In this document: in pieces, positions 12,311 to 17,978 of the stretch
Numbering within the stretch: position 1 is the stretch's first letter
How the letters are laid out: each line of letters begins with the position of its first letter
DNA from: a virus
Virus record (IMG/VR): IMGVR_UViG_3300048771_000189
Coordinates: 1 to 23,125 of that record
DNA: 23,125 nt
Reading direction: 5' to 3' (one strand)
Position numbers and translations under genes: made by a program
Notes under the pieces: model-generated
Databases searched by the model: none
What the model was told of the DNA's origin: nothing
What the model saw: the letters and a program-made list of their open reading frames with translations, nothing else

Positions 12311-14074
12311 TCATGGGAATAGTATTGACCGTGCTTTCACCTCTCCAGCTTCATATTCAATCAGTCCAAAGGATTTCAGACGACCGCGCGGATTTGTATA
12401 ACCAGTGCTGCGCTCGTGCATATAACCAGCAATGGAACACAAGTCGTTATTTGAGATACCATCAGGATATTTCTCAAGCAACGGTTTGAGTAATTTCTTT
12501 TCAGGACCGTCAAGCTTTGCCAAAACAGCCTCATGCAATGCTTCCGTTGTGAGAGGTGCCGAAGGAGTTTGTGCGAGTCCACGGCCGGCTTCGGTAAGCT
12601 GAACCGCACCATTGGAATAATCCAAAAGCCCTTTGGCCTTCAGATAGCCGCGGGGATTCGTGTACCCTGTGGATCGGAAGTGGCTGTAGCCAGACAGGAA
12701 TGCCACCAGCTCGTTCGGTGGGTTCGTCTGTCCGATGGATTCGCACCAAGCCAATGCATTCAAAACGCGCTGTTCGGGCCCGGAGAGATCATCTGAAGGA
12801 TGGAACTCGGTGACTGCTGGTCTGGGTGCCATCACGGGCTTTTGCGATCTAACGACCGGAGCGTTTATCGAAAGCCTCTGCTTCGCAGGGAGTTCTACAG
12901 CCATTGATTCTGGAGAGCTTATCCCTCCCACCTTGGCGATCAAGGGTCCGAGAGCCGTAATAACCTTTTTGAGATCCTCGGCGTATTTGATCCATGCATT
13001 CAGGAGGACTTGCCATTCTCTATTTGTCTTTGTTTGTTCGTCTCGCTCCCTCTGTATCTCCTGATTAGCGTTCCGCTCGATCTCTTTCCGAAGGGTCTCA
13101 ACCTGCTTAGAAACCGCTGCTTCTATGGCAACAGGATTAGCTCCCGGCGCTTTTTCCAAAATGTTCTTCTCGCGCTGAAGAGCCACGACTCGCAGACGTA
13201 GTTCGTCTACCGTCCTTGCTTCTTCCTCCGCCTCCTGGGGGAGGTCTGCAAGTTTGCCAAGTATCTTCTTTATCCCGTCTGTGGGAGGCACAACTTTCGT
13301 GAGTGATCGTGAACCAGCCTTGGGGTGGGTAGTATGAACGTCTCCAACGGTAACCTTCTGGACTTCATCCGATATGGCTGGGCCGAACGCATAAAACTCT
13401 CCTGGCTTCAATGCTCGTAATGACAGCATCTGCTCGCGGGAAGTGAACCCGAGCTCGTCCGCCGCACGCTTCATATCGATGTCTTGCGAGGCTCGACCGA
13501 TGAGCTTGTTGTTGCACTCTGCCGCTGCATCTTTGCTCAATTTAGAGATGCGCTGGGTGGCAAGAATAGCCGAAAAGCCGCGCTTGCGACCGAGAGCACA
13601 GAGACCTATCACCGCATCCATCGCTTCGCTCTGTCCTTTCTCGGGGGCGTAGGTATGGGCCTCATCGATGACCACAATGCAGTCGTGCCAGAGATCCTTC
13701 GGTGCGTTGATAAGCGATTCGAGAAACAGTCGTACGAAACGCTTCCGTTCCTGCGGATGAAGCTCATAGAGATCGATGATCGCGGAAACCTTAAGTTCCA
13801 AAAGTTTGCGGGCGAGTAGCGCTGCTGAACGGGGTTCGGCAGGTGTATCTCCTCCTTTGCCGGCGAGAACATAATCGTATTTCTCCCGGAGCGTAGCGAA
13901 CTCACCCTCCGAATCGAGAATGATGTGTTGGACCTTACCGTGCGACTGTTCGAGAATGCGACGGAGAGCCCAAGACTTTCCGCCCCCCGAATTTGCTTGA
14001 ACAAGAAGCTTGCTCTCGATCAATTTCGGGAGGTCTATTTCTGTTTGGTTGTTGAGTTTTATAAATTGATTCAC
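12311..14074 (-). CDS. HerA/FtsK-like ATPase with duplicated C-terminal domain
   Basis: This 587-aa protein starts at a GTG (14074) whose first bases overlap the upstream TGA. Residues 1-260 form a HerA/FtsK-superfamily motor: Walker A NSGGGKS (28-34), Walker B CIVVIDEAH (132-140) and a sensor glutamine in ILATQR (170-175). A Glu/Lys/Arg-rich coiled coil spans about 278-375. Two winged-helix-like repeats follow, with near-identical cores: GYSHFRSTGYTNPRGYLKAK (462-481) and GYMHERSTGYTNPRGRLKSF (550-569). HerA-like ATPases translocate or process DNA ends as hexamers, usually with a nuclease partner (NurA), which is not seen here. The winged helices probably bind DNA. The wHTH and zinc-knuckle genes upstream are likely co-expressed. 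Confidence 0.88.
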   Translation of the reverse strand: MNQFIKLNNQTEIDLPKLIESKLLVQANSGGGKSWALRRILEQSHGKVQHIILDSEGEFATLREKYDYVLAGKGGDTPAEPRSAALLARKLLELKVSAIIDLYELHPQERKRFVRLFLESLINAPKDLWHDCIVVIDEAHTYAPEKGQSEAMDAVIGLCALGRKRGFSAILATQRISKLSKDAAAECNNKLIGRASQDIDMKRAADELGFTSREQMLSLRALKPGEFYAFGPAISDEVQKVTVGDVHTTHPKAGSRSLTKVVPPTDGIKKILGKLADLPQEAEEEARTVDELRLRVVALQREKNILEKAPGANPVAIEAAVSKQVETLRKEIERNANQEIQRERDEQTKTNREWQVLLNAWIKYAEDLKKVITALGPLIAKVGGISSPESMAVELPAKQRLSINAPVVRSQKPVMAPRPAVTEFHPSDDLSGPEQRVLNALAWCESIGQTNPPNELVAFLSGYSHFRSTGYTNPRGYLKAKGLLDYSNGAVQLTEAGRGLAQTPSAPLTTEALHEAVLAKLDGPEKKLLKPLLEKYPDGISNNDLCSIAGYMHERSTGYTNPRGRLKSFGLIEYEAGEVKARSILFP

Positions 14075-14388
14075 TGGAACAGTGGTGAGTTAATTTGTGG
14101 CTTTTCTTCCCGCGCCGGCGGCAACACCGGATGCTTGGCCTTCCATGCATGAGCGCTATGGCCGGTCGCCTTGCATTTGCGGATTCCGGCATCAAGCACA
14201 AGGCCGGCCTTGCGGAGTTCTCCAACACGCGGCGTGATCGTGTTTATCTTCCAGCCCGTGTATTTCTCCAGCTCGGCGTTGGTAACGTCCGGGAAGAGCC
14301 TGATGGCGTCCAACACCTTCTTCTGCTTCGCGCCGAGATCCTTGCACGCCAGCTCGTAGGACCACAATGATGTGTCGGCGCTTCCCAT
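14071..14388 (-). CDS. Winged helix-turn-helix DNA-binding protein
   Basis: The gene encodes 105 aa. Residues 18-70 have the helix pattern of a winged helix: LGAKQKKVLDAIRLFPDVTN, then a recognition-like helix ITPRVGELRKAGL ending in VLDAGIR. The C-terminal 35 residues are Lys/His/Pro-rich. The last 4 bases overlap the GTG start of the HerA-like gene, so the two are translationally coupled and may act together. It could autoregulate the operon or target the ATPase to DNA. The leader has AAATAAG and no Shine-Dalgarno sequence. Confidence 0.8.
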   Translation of the reverse strand: MGSADTSLWSYELACKDLGAKQKKVLDAIRLFPDVTNAELEKYTGWKINTITPRVGELRKAGLVLDAGIRKCKATGHSAHAWKAKHPVLPPAREEKPQINSPLFQ

Positions 14389-14390
14389 GA

Positions 14391-14783
14391 TTACCAGTGC
14401 TTATTTACCTCGGTGAGCGTCGTGTGGAGCTTCGCCGCGATGCGTAGCGAGTCCAGGCCTTGCGCCCGTAATTCATCGACCTGTTCTTTTGTGACCTCCA
14501 CACGCTTCGCGGGCTCCTCCTCCGGTGGCAACGTACCCTGGCGATTCGGGCAGGAATCGCTCCTATGTCCAGACTTGCCGCAATTCTTACAATGCCGGAT
14601 GGTTCCTTTGCCGCCGGTCTTGGGTGTGGCGCTCTTTGCAACTCTGGTCTTGTACTTCCTCCGCAACGGAAGCGGAGGGATCGCGGATGTAGCCTCTGCT
14701 ATGGCGCCGAACTCCGGGAGTTTCTCGTAGAGGTCGTCTCCCGATACGGCGTACTGTTTACCGGCTATTTGGTAGATCTTCAT
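14391..14783 (-). CDS. Zinc-knuckle protein with C-terminal HTH-like segment
   Basis: The gene encodes 130 aa. C65-x2-C68-x4-H73-x4-C78 (CKNCGKSGHRSDSC) is an exact CCHC zinc knuckle, a fold that binds single-stranded nucleic acid. It is flanked by a basic Lys/Thr-rich linker. Residues 96-130 (TKEQVDELRAQGLDSLRIAA followed by KLHTTLTEVNKHW) look like a small helix-turn-helix. The N-terminal 30 residues may form a small beta domain. The stop is 2 bases before the wHTH gene start. CCHC knuckles are rarer in phages than in eukaryotic proteins. A role in binding replication or recombination intermediates is inference. Confidence 0.8.
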   Translation of the reverse strand: MKIYQIAGKQYAVSGDDLYEKLPEFGAIAEATSAIPPLPLRRKYKTRVAKSATPKTGGKGTIRHCKNCGKSGHRSDSCPNRQGTLPPEEEPAKRVEVTKEQVDELRAQGLDSLRIAAKLHTTLTEVNKHW

Positions 14784-14940
14784 GCGTTCGCTAGTTAGTT
14801 ATGTTTACGGTGTGGTTGTGTAAGTATTTGATACGGAAGTTGTTATTGTGGATTTAGCGGCTTGTCGGGGACTTTAGTGAACTTCGCGGTTCGTAGTGGG
14901 GGGCCGAACGCAATGGCTTTACCCAGAAAGACGGACAGCA

Positions 14941-15039
14941 ATGGTTCATCGCATTAAGTTTCTTGCTGCACTCGTGTTGTACGCGGGTCTCGACGCAATC
15001 GTGTACCACGTACTCGCCACTCTGCTTCACTGGAAGTAG
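14941..15039 (+). CDS. Possible 32-aa membrane peptide
   Basis: ATG to TAG gives 32 residues beginning MVHRIKFLAALVLYAGLDAI and ending LATLLHWK. It is a single amphipathic-to-hydrophobic helix long enough to span a membrane, with basic residues at both ends. The ribosome site (GGACAGCA) is weak and no promoter is obvious. Small toxins of type I modules and holin-like peptides look like this, but so can chance frames. Not recognised. Confidence 0.3.
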   Translation: MVHRIKFLAALVLYAGLDAIVYHVLATLLHWK

Positions 15040-15046
15040 TCCACGT

Positions 15047-15086
15047 CGGGTCGGTGGGGTTGTATTCCTGCCGACCCGCCAACCCC
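15047..15086. repeat. Interleaved inverted repeats (pseudoknot-like layout)
   Basis: CGGGTCGG at 15047-15054 pairs with CCGACCCG at 15071-15078, and GGGGTTG at 15056-15062 pairs with CAACCCC at 15080-15086. The order A-B-A'-B' allows either stem, or perhaps both as a pseudoknot, although the 1-base linkers make simultaneous pairing strained. A CCCGC/GCGGG stem lies just downstream. It could be a regulatory RNA switch or a protein-binding DNA site. Confidence 0.5.
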
Positions 15087-15165
15087 TATGCGGGAGGGCC
15101 GTTCATGTGGCCTGCGCCAACCGCATCCTATTGCCCCATGCTTATTCGGAGGGCGACCCTTAGAT

Positions 15166-15333
15166 TTATTGTTGCTTCGGGTGATACCACGGCTTCGCGA
15201 CTATCTCGTCGTGGTGCACGATGTCGTTCTTCGTAAACTGGCTGAGCTCGTTCCACATCTCGTCGCGGTGGCTGCACCGTCGCCCCTGGTAGACGAACCG
15301 GGGGCAGGTGCAATTGATGTTCGGATCTTCCAT
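15166..15333 (-). CDS. SWIM-type zinc-finger miniprotein
   Basis: An ATG at 15333 gives 55 aa with MEDPNINCTCPRFVYQGRR followed by CSHRDEM. C8-x-C10-x9-C20-x-H22 is the SWIM zinc-finger pattern CxCx(n)CxH, known to bind DNA or proteins. The upstream strand-like residues in the same frame (SLTYTTTIFWGGT) would complete the SWIM beta hairpin, but no start codon covers them except within the SSB-like gene at 15459, overlapping it by 77 bases. The start is therefore uncertain. The gene follows the SSB-like gene after 49 bases. Confidence 0.55.
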   Translation of the reverse strand: MEDPNINCTCPRFVYQGRRCSHRDEMWNELSQFTKNDIVHHDEIVAKPWYHPKQQ

Positions 15334-15382
15334 CGTGCCGCCCCAGAAGATCGTCGTGGTGTAGGTGAGCGACGGGTTGCTA

Positions 15383-15883
15383 CTAGAACGGAATGTCTTC
15401 TGGCGAAATGTCCTTGTCGTCGTCCAATCCTGGACGATCCTCTGCGCCGTTGTCATCTTCATCGAGCTGAATAGTTGGTATGCCGTTTTCGACCTTTTCT
15501 GCGTCGGCACCGCTCAATTTGATCAGCTCGATAAAACTCTTCATCCCGGCGCTTTTCATCTCGACGGAAAAGGTGTCGCCGTATTGCAATTCAGCGATCT
15601 TTGCGACCAGATAATCAAGCGTCTTGCCGTCCTTGCTCATGATCGGACGGTTCCAAAGTTTCTCTACGCCGTGCTCGGAAACGACCATCTGCAGCTCCTT
15701 GCGTGCCGCTCCTGTGATCGGGTCCTTGCCGTCGCCCTCTTTATCGGAAATGAATACGCAAATGTGCTTCCCCGTGGACTTCGACCCGCCGCCCTCCTGC
15801 TTGATGCCTAACTGGAGGTACTGCACCTGTGCTTTACCCGCTGCGTTTGCCCTGTCAAATAATTCCTTTGCCGCTGTGCTCAT
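15383..15883 (-). CDS. SSB-like single-stranded DNA-binding protein
   Basis: The gene encodes 166 aa. Residues about 15-125 appear beta-rich with basic residues, compatible with an OB fold (KHICVFISDKEG, TFSVEMKS), though no SSB signature is matched exactly. The last 25 residues are an acidic tail, with about 11 Asp/Glu, ending in DISPEDIPF. The terminal Asp-Ile-Pro-Phe is the tip through which bacterial SSB recruits repair and replication enzymes (E. coli SSB ends DDDIPF). I infer an SSB or SSB-mimicking function. An AAAGAG ribosome site lies immediately before the ATG. It is placed next to a coiled-coil protein gene as in many phage recombination modules. Confidence 0.75.
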   Translation of the reverse strand: MSTAAKELFDRANAAGKAQVQYLQLGIKQEGGGSKSTGKHICVFISDKEGDGKDPITGAARKELQMVVSEHGVEKLWNRPIMSKDGKTLDYLVAKIAELQYGDTFSVEMKSAGMKSFIELIKLSGADAEKVENGIPTIQLDEDDNGAEDRPGLDDDKDISPEDIPF

Positions 15884-15933
15884 CTCTTTGAATAGATTAT
15901 GTTTATGTTTCTTTCGGGGCGTTCGACGCGCCC

Positions 15934-16806
15934 TTACGCCGCCTGCAATTCGCTCACGATCTCGTCAATAAGCTTCTTTACCTTTGCGACCTTTGCCAGC
16001 GCCTTCTTGCTGGTAACCTCCGGGAACGGAATAGCCTGGAAGGTGCCGGCGAATGCGCGAAGCTTCTCGTTGTCCGGACGTTCTGCCTCGATCCGCTCCG
16101 CTTCGGCCTTCGCCGCAGCCTCCGCGGCGATGCGCTCGTCCTCTTTGCGCTTGGCGTCTATCTCGGCCTGGAGACGGGCATCATCGGCGGCCTTGCGCTT
16201 GGCCTCTTCAACCTCAACCTTGTGCCGCTCCTCACGCTCGGCATCCGCCTTCTGCTGTTCGATGGCCTTCTTTTCTGCCTCGATCCGCTCCGCTTCGGCA
16301 CGCTGTTGCCGGTCACGCTCCTCCTGTTCGAGGCGCTGCTTTTCGAGCTTGGCTGACAGGAACTTATTGAGGACTCCGACAAATGTGGGGCCGTCCATCT
16401 TCAAAAGTTCCTCTTCGCTCATGGTTGCATCGAGTTCGTCAAGCTTCGCCAGGCGCTCCGGAAGCTTCTCCCGCTGCTCTTTCTCGAACTTGATACGGGC
16501 TTTCTCATCGTCGATCCTCTTCTGCTCCGCGATAAGGTGGTTCTCCACTTCCTCGATGGCAACGGTGATGCGTTTTGCCTCGGCATCCACCGCGCGACCG
16601 TACTCCAACGCCGATGCCTTGAGCTCGACCCGCTTCTTTTCGACGTTCACGCGCTCACCCTTGATAAAGAGGCGCGCGTCCCGCACCGCATCGTAACCCT
16701 CCACATCGTCCAAGCCCTTGATGGTGAGGGGCAAGAATTCCTTGCGGTACTGCGCGAGTGCCTCATCGGTCACGCTGTACTTAACCAGCTCTGTAATGTT
16801 TTCCAC
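15934..16806 (-). CDS. Coiled-coil phage protein (DUF1351-like)
   Basis: This 290-aa protein starts at a GTG (16806). Residues 30-110 include VRDARLFIKGERVNVEKKRV, which resembles DUF1351-type phage proteins found beside recombination genes. Residues 95-250 are a long Glu/Lys/Arg/Ala coiled coil with repeated AEAERIEAE blocks. The last 40 residues (AIPFPEV, then KVKKLIDEI) form a small helical end domain. The leader carries AACAAAATAACC and no Shine-Dalgarno sequence. It sits directly upstream of the SSB-like gene, so a role with ssDNA or annealing proteins is likely, but no enzyme motif is visible. Confidence 0.75.
   Translation of the reverse strand: MENITELVKYSVTDEALAQYRKEFLPLTIKGLDDVEGYDAVRDARLFIKGERVNVEKKRVELKASALEYGRAVDAEAKRITVAIEEVENHLIAEQKRIDDEKARIKFEKEQREKLPERLAKLDELDATMSEEELLKMDGPTFVGVLNKFLSAKLEKQRLEQEERDRQQRAEAERIEAEKKAIEQQKADAEREERHKVEVEEAKRKAADDARLQAEIDAKRKEDERIAAEAAAKAEAERIEAERPDNEKLRAFAGTFQAIPFPEVTSKKALAKVAKVKKLIDEIVSELQAA
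16081..16107. repeat. 27-bp exact repeat, copy 1, within the coiled-coil gene
   Basis: Identical to 16273-16299, 192 bases (64 codons) away and in the same frame. Both encode the AEAERIEAE block. DNA identity at all codon third positions points to recent internal duplication or gene conversion. Confidence 0.85.
16273..16299. repeat. 27-bp exact repeat, copy 2, within the coiled-coil gene
   Basis: Second copy of the 16081-16107 repeat. The surrounding bases differ, so the duplicated block is limited to this segment. Confidence 0.85.
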
Positions 16807-16818
16807 GAATGTATTTGG

Positions 16819-16998
16819 TTATTTTGTTACGTCGTCCTGGACAGGGACGCCCGCTGTGCATGCGGTATGGCGCACAATCCATTTGGTACTTCCGAACCCC
16901 GCCTCCCCCGACTTCCGCGGAACCTGTTCCGCAACTCCTGCGCCCTCCATGACCACTTCGCCGCATATGTAGCAGTAGTCCTCATATTTGTTCTTCAT
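16819..16998 (-). CDS. Small putative zinc protein
   Basis: The frame encodes 59 aa beginning MKNKYEDYCYICGEVVMEGA and containing TKWIVRHTACTAG. C9-x2-C12 and H46-x2-C49 could be four ligands of one zinc site, giving a minimal zinc ribbon. The ATG follows the TAG of the upstream frame by 4 bases, suggesting translational coupling, and the stop precedes the coiled-coil gene. There is no Shine-Dalgarno sequence. Not a recognised family. Confidence 0.65.
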   Translation of the reverse strand: MKNKYEDYCYICGEVVMEGAGVAEQVPRKSGEAGFGSTKWIVRHTACTAGVPVQDDVTK

Positions 16999-17002
16999 AG
17001 GT

Positions 17003-17140
17003 CTAGTGGGCGATTTGATACTCCTGCGACGCGCTACCGACCATAGCGTCGTACATCCCTTCGATCTCTTCCTCTGTGGGAGGCTCGCCGTGCTTCATCT
17101 GGTCATCGGCAAGGATCTCCATAATGTCGTCGTTTGACAT
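17003..17140 (-). CDS. Small acidic protein
   Basis: The frame encodes 45 aa, MSNDDIMEILADDQMKHGEP then PTEEEIEGMYDAMVG. It looks like a short acidic helical protein. The leader contains CACAAATAAC, the same word as before other minus-strand genes. The stop lies 4 bases before the next start. The compact spacing supports a real gene; the function is unknown. Confidence 0.6.
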   Translation of the reverse strand: MSNDDIMEILADDQMKHGEPPTEEEIEGMYDAMVGSASQEYQIAH

Positions 17141-17170
17141 GGTGATGATGAGTTATTTGTGAATTCGAGA

Positions 17171-17215
17171 TTCGAGAGGGCGGAAAGGCTCTCGTCTTAG
17201 CCGCCGCTCTCTCGA
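17171..17215. repeat. Strong imperfect hairpin between two small genes
   Basis: TTCGAGAGGGCGG pairs with CCGCCGCTCTCTCGAA: 8 bp of TTCGAGAG, a small bulge, then GGCGG/CCGCC, with a 17-base loop. A direct copy of ATTCGAGA precedes the left arm. There is no T-run, so it is more likely an operator or an RNA-processing or attenuation site than a simple terminator. Confidence 0.5.
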
Positions 17216-17225
17216 ATGAGAGTCT

Positions 17226-17369
17226 TTACAGCGTTGCGAACCAAATCATAAAGGCGACGAACGCGGCGATTGCCAATGCCCCGAGGATTGCCTCAATAAG
17301 CTGGCGACGGCGGGAGATGCGGGGCTTGAAATAGCCGATCTCACTGCTTATAAGCTCTGTGTCATTCAT
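17226..17369 (-). CDS. 47-aa single-pass membrane protein
   Basis: The frame encodes 47 aa: MNDTELISSEIGYFKPRISR, RRQ, then a helix IEAILGALAIAAFVAFMIWF. The N-terminal half is cytoplasmic by the positive-inside rule (KPRISRRR). Size and topology fit a holin-like, lysis-inhibition or exclusion peptide, but a single helix is not diagnostic. The leader has AAACAATTCC and no Shine-Dalgarno sequence. Confidence 0.65.
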   Translation of the reverse strand: MNDTELISSEIGYFKPRISRRRQLIEAILGALAIAAFVAFMIWFATL

Positions 17370-17416
17370 GGAATTGTTTATGGGGTTTGTACGTGGCTCG
17401 ACCCAACCACCTCATA

Positions 17417-17455
17417 ACAATAGCAAGCCCACAGGTTGCGTCAAGCAACCCTGTG
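17417..17455 (-). promoter_or_regulatory. Promoter with overlapping dyad, minus strand
   Basis: On the minus strand TTGACG (17439-17444) and TATTGT (17417-17422) are separated by 16 bases. The -35 lies in the loop of an inverted repeat, CCACAGGGTTGC...GCAACCTGTGG (about 17429-17455), which looks like an operator. It would drive the small genes from 17369 leftward. The dyad also could act as a terminator for the gene at 17463, though the T-run is poor. Confidence 0.45.
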
Positions 17456-17462
17456 GACAACT

Positions 17463-17624
17463 CTAGGCCGCTCTAGCCGCTAGCTTGAAAGCCTTATACC
17501 GCGCCCGCTGGGCCGCATTGATGGCTGCGCGATTCTTGCGTCGATAAGCCTGTTGATATGCCCGGTAGCGCCTCCGTCCTTCCCGCTTGCCAAATTTCTT
17601 CTGATAAAAACTGAGGGATGCCAT
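17463..17624 (-). CDS. Small very basic protein
   Basis: The frame encodes 53 aa, beginning MASLSFYQKKFGKREGRRRY and ending RARYKAFKLAARAA. About a third of the residues are Arg or Lys, spaced in helical repeats (RRRYRAYQQAYRRKN), so nucleic-acid binding is likely. The ATG is preceded by TTAGAGCA, a weak ribosome site. It stands at the right end of the minus-strand block, divergent from the plus-strand pair. Confidence 0.6.
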   Translation of the reverse strand: MASLSFYQKKFGKREGRRRYRAYQQAYRRKNRAAINAAQRARYKAFKLAARAA

Positions 17625-17687
17625 TGCTCTAAGCAAAGCACACTTGCGGGTTATTTCAAGCGACCCGTTATCCCCAGGCCGGCGCCC

Positions 17688-17715
17688 TTGTGCATTCCTG
17701 CCAGTTTCCTATGCT
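17688..17715 (+). promoter_or_regulatory. Weak sigma-70-like promoter for the 53-aa/CHC2 pair
   Basis: TTGTGC and TATGCT are separated by 16 bases, about 40 bases before the ATG at 17755. Matches are partial, so the call is tentative. Confidence 0.25.
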
Positions 17716-17754
17716 CAAGGGGTTACTTATCTAGCACCTTGTCAGGGAGGAAAT

Positions 17755-17916
17755 ATGGCTGAACCGAAAGATGTGTTTGTCATCACGAAGAACGGCGACA
17801 AGTCGTACTGGAATCGGTGCGGTGTCGCATTTGAGAACAAGGACGGCTCCCTCAATGTGAAGCTCGACCTGTTCCCCGATGTCCAGCTTCAGATCCGGGA
17901 TAAGAAGCCGGAATAA
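17755..17916 (+). CDS. 53-aa mobile-element-type protein
   Basis: The gene starts at an ATG preceded by GGGAGG with ideal spacing. The protein reads MAEPKDVFVITKNGDKSYWN, then a strand pattern including VAFENKDGSLNVKLDLFPD. The order W-x3-GVAF-x-N/H-KDGS-NVKLD resembles small plasmid- and phage-encoded proteins of unknown function that I recall from mobile elements; this is from memory only. A terminator-like hairpin lies 20 bases after the stop, before the CHC2 gene. Confidence 0.8.
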   Translation: MAEPKDVFVITKNGDKSYWNRCGVAFENKDGSLNVKLDLFPDVQLQIRDKKPE

Positions 17917-17935
17917 AACCGCATCATCAACCGAG

Positions 17936-17967
17936 ACGCCCTGGCCATGTGCCGGGGCGTTTTCTTT
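17936..17967 (+). terminator. Intrinsic terminator or attenuator
   Basis: ACGCCCTGGC and GCCGGGGCGT form a GC-rich stem around CATGT, followed at once by TTTTCTTTT. It lies only a few bases before the GGAGGGG ribosome site of the CHC2 gene, so it could attenuate that gene or end most transcripts of the 53-aa gene. Confidence 0.75.
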
Positions 17968-17978
17968 TGGAGGGGACC

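Larger units (their letters stand above)
14784..15165. other. 382-base region without a clear large gene
   Basis: No long coding frame that fits its neighbours is seen on either strand. The region holds a possible 32-aa plus-strand peptide (14941-15039), interleaved GC-rich inverted repeats (15047-15086) and a T-rich minus-strand leader for the gene at 14783. An origin, a regulatory RNA or a promoter region would all fit. Confidence 0.5.

Noticed and set aside
12533-13201. Plus-strand frames opposite the HerA-like gene
   Set aside because: Short, cysteine- and serine-rich antisense frames without ribosome sites.
15899-16696. Long plus-strand frame of 265 aa, rich in Ser, Arg and Ala, opposite the coiled-coil gene
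   Set aside because: It is the antisense of a Glu/Lys/Ala coiled coil, whose codons read as Ser/Arg/Ala runs on the other strand. No ribosome site, no recognisable domain.
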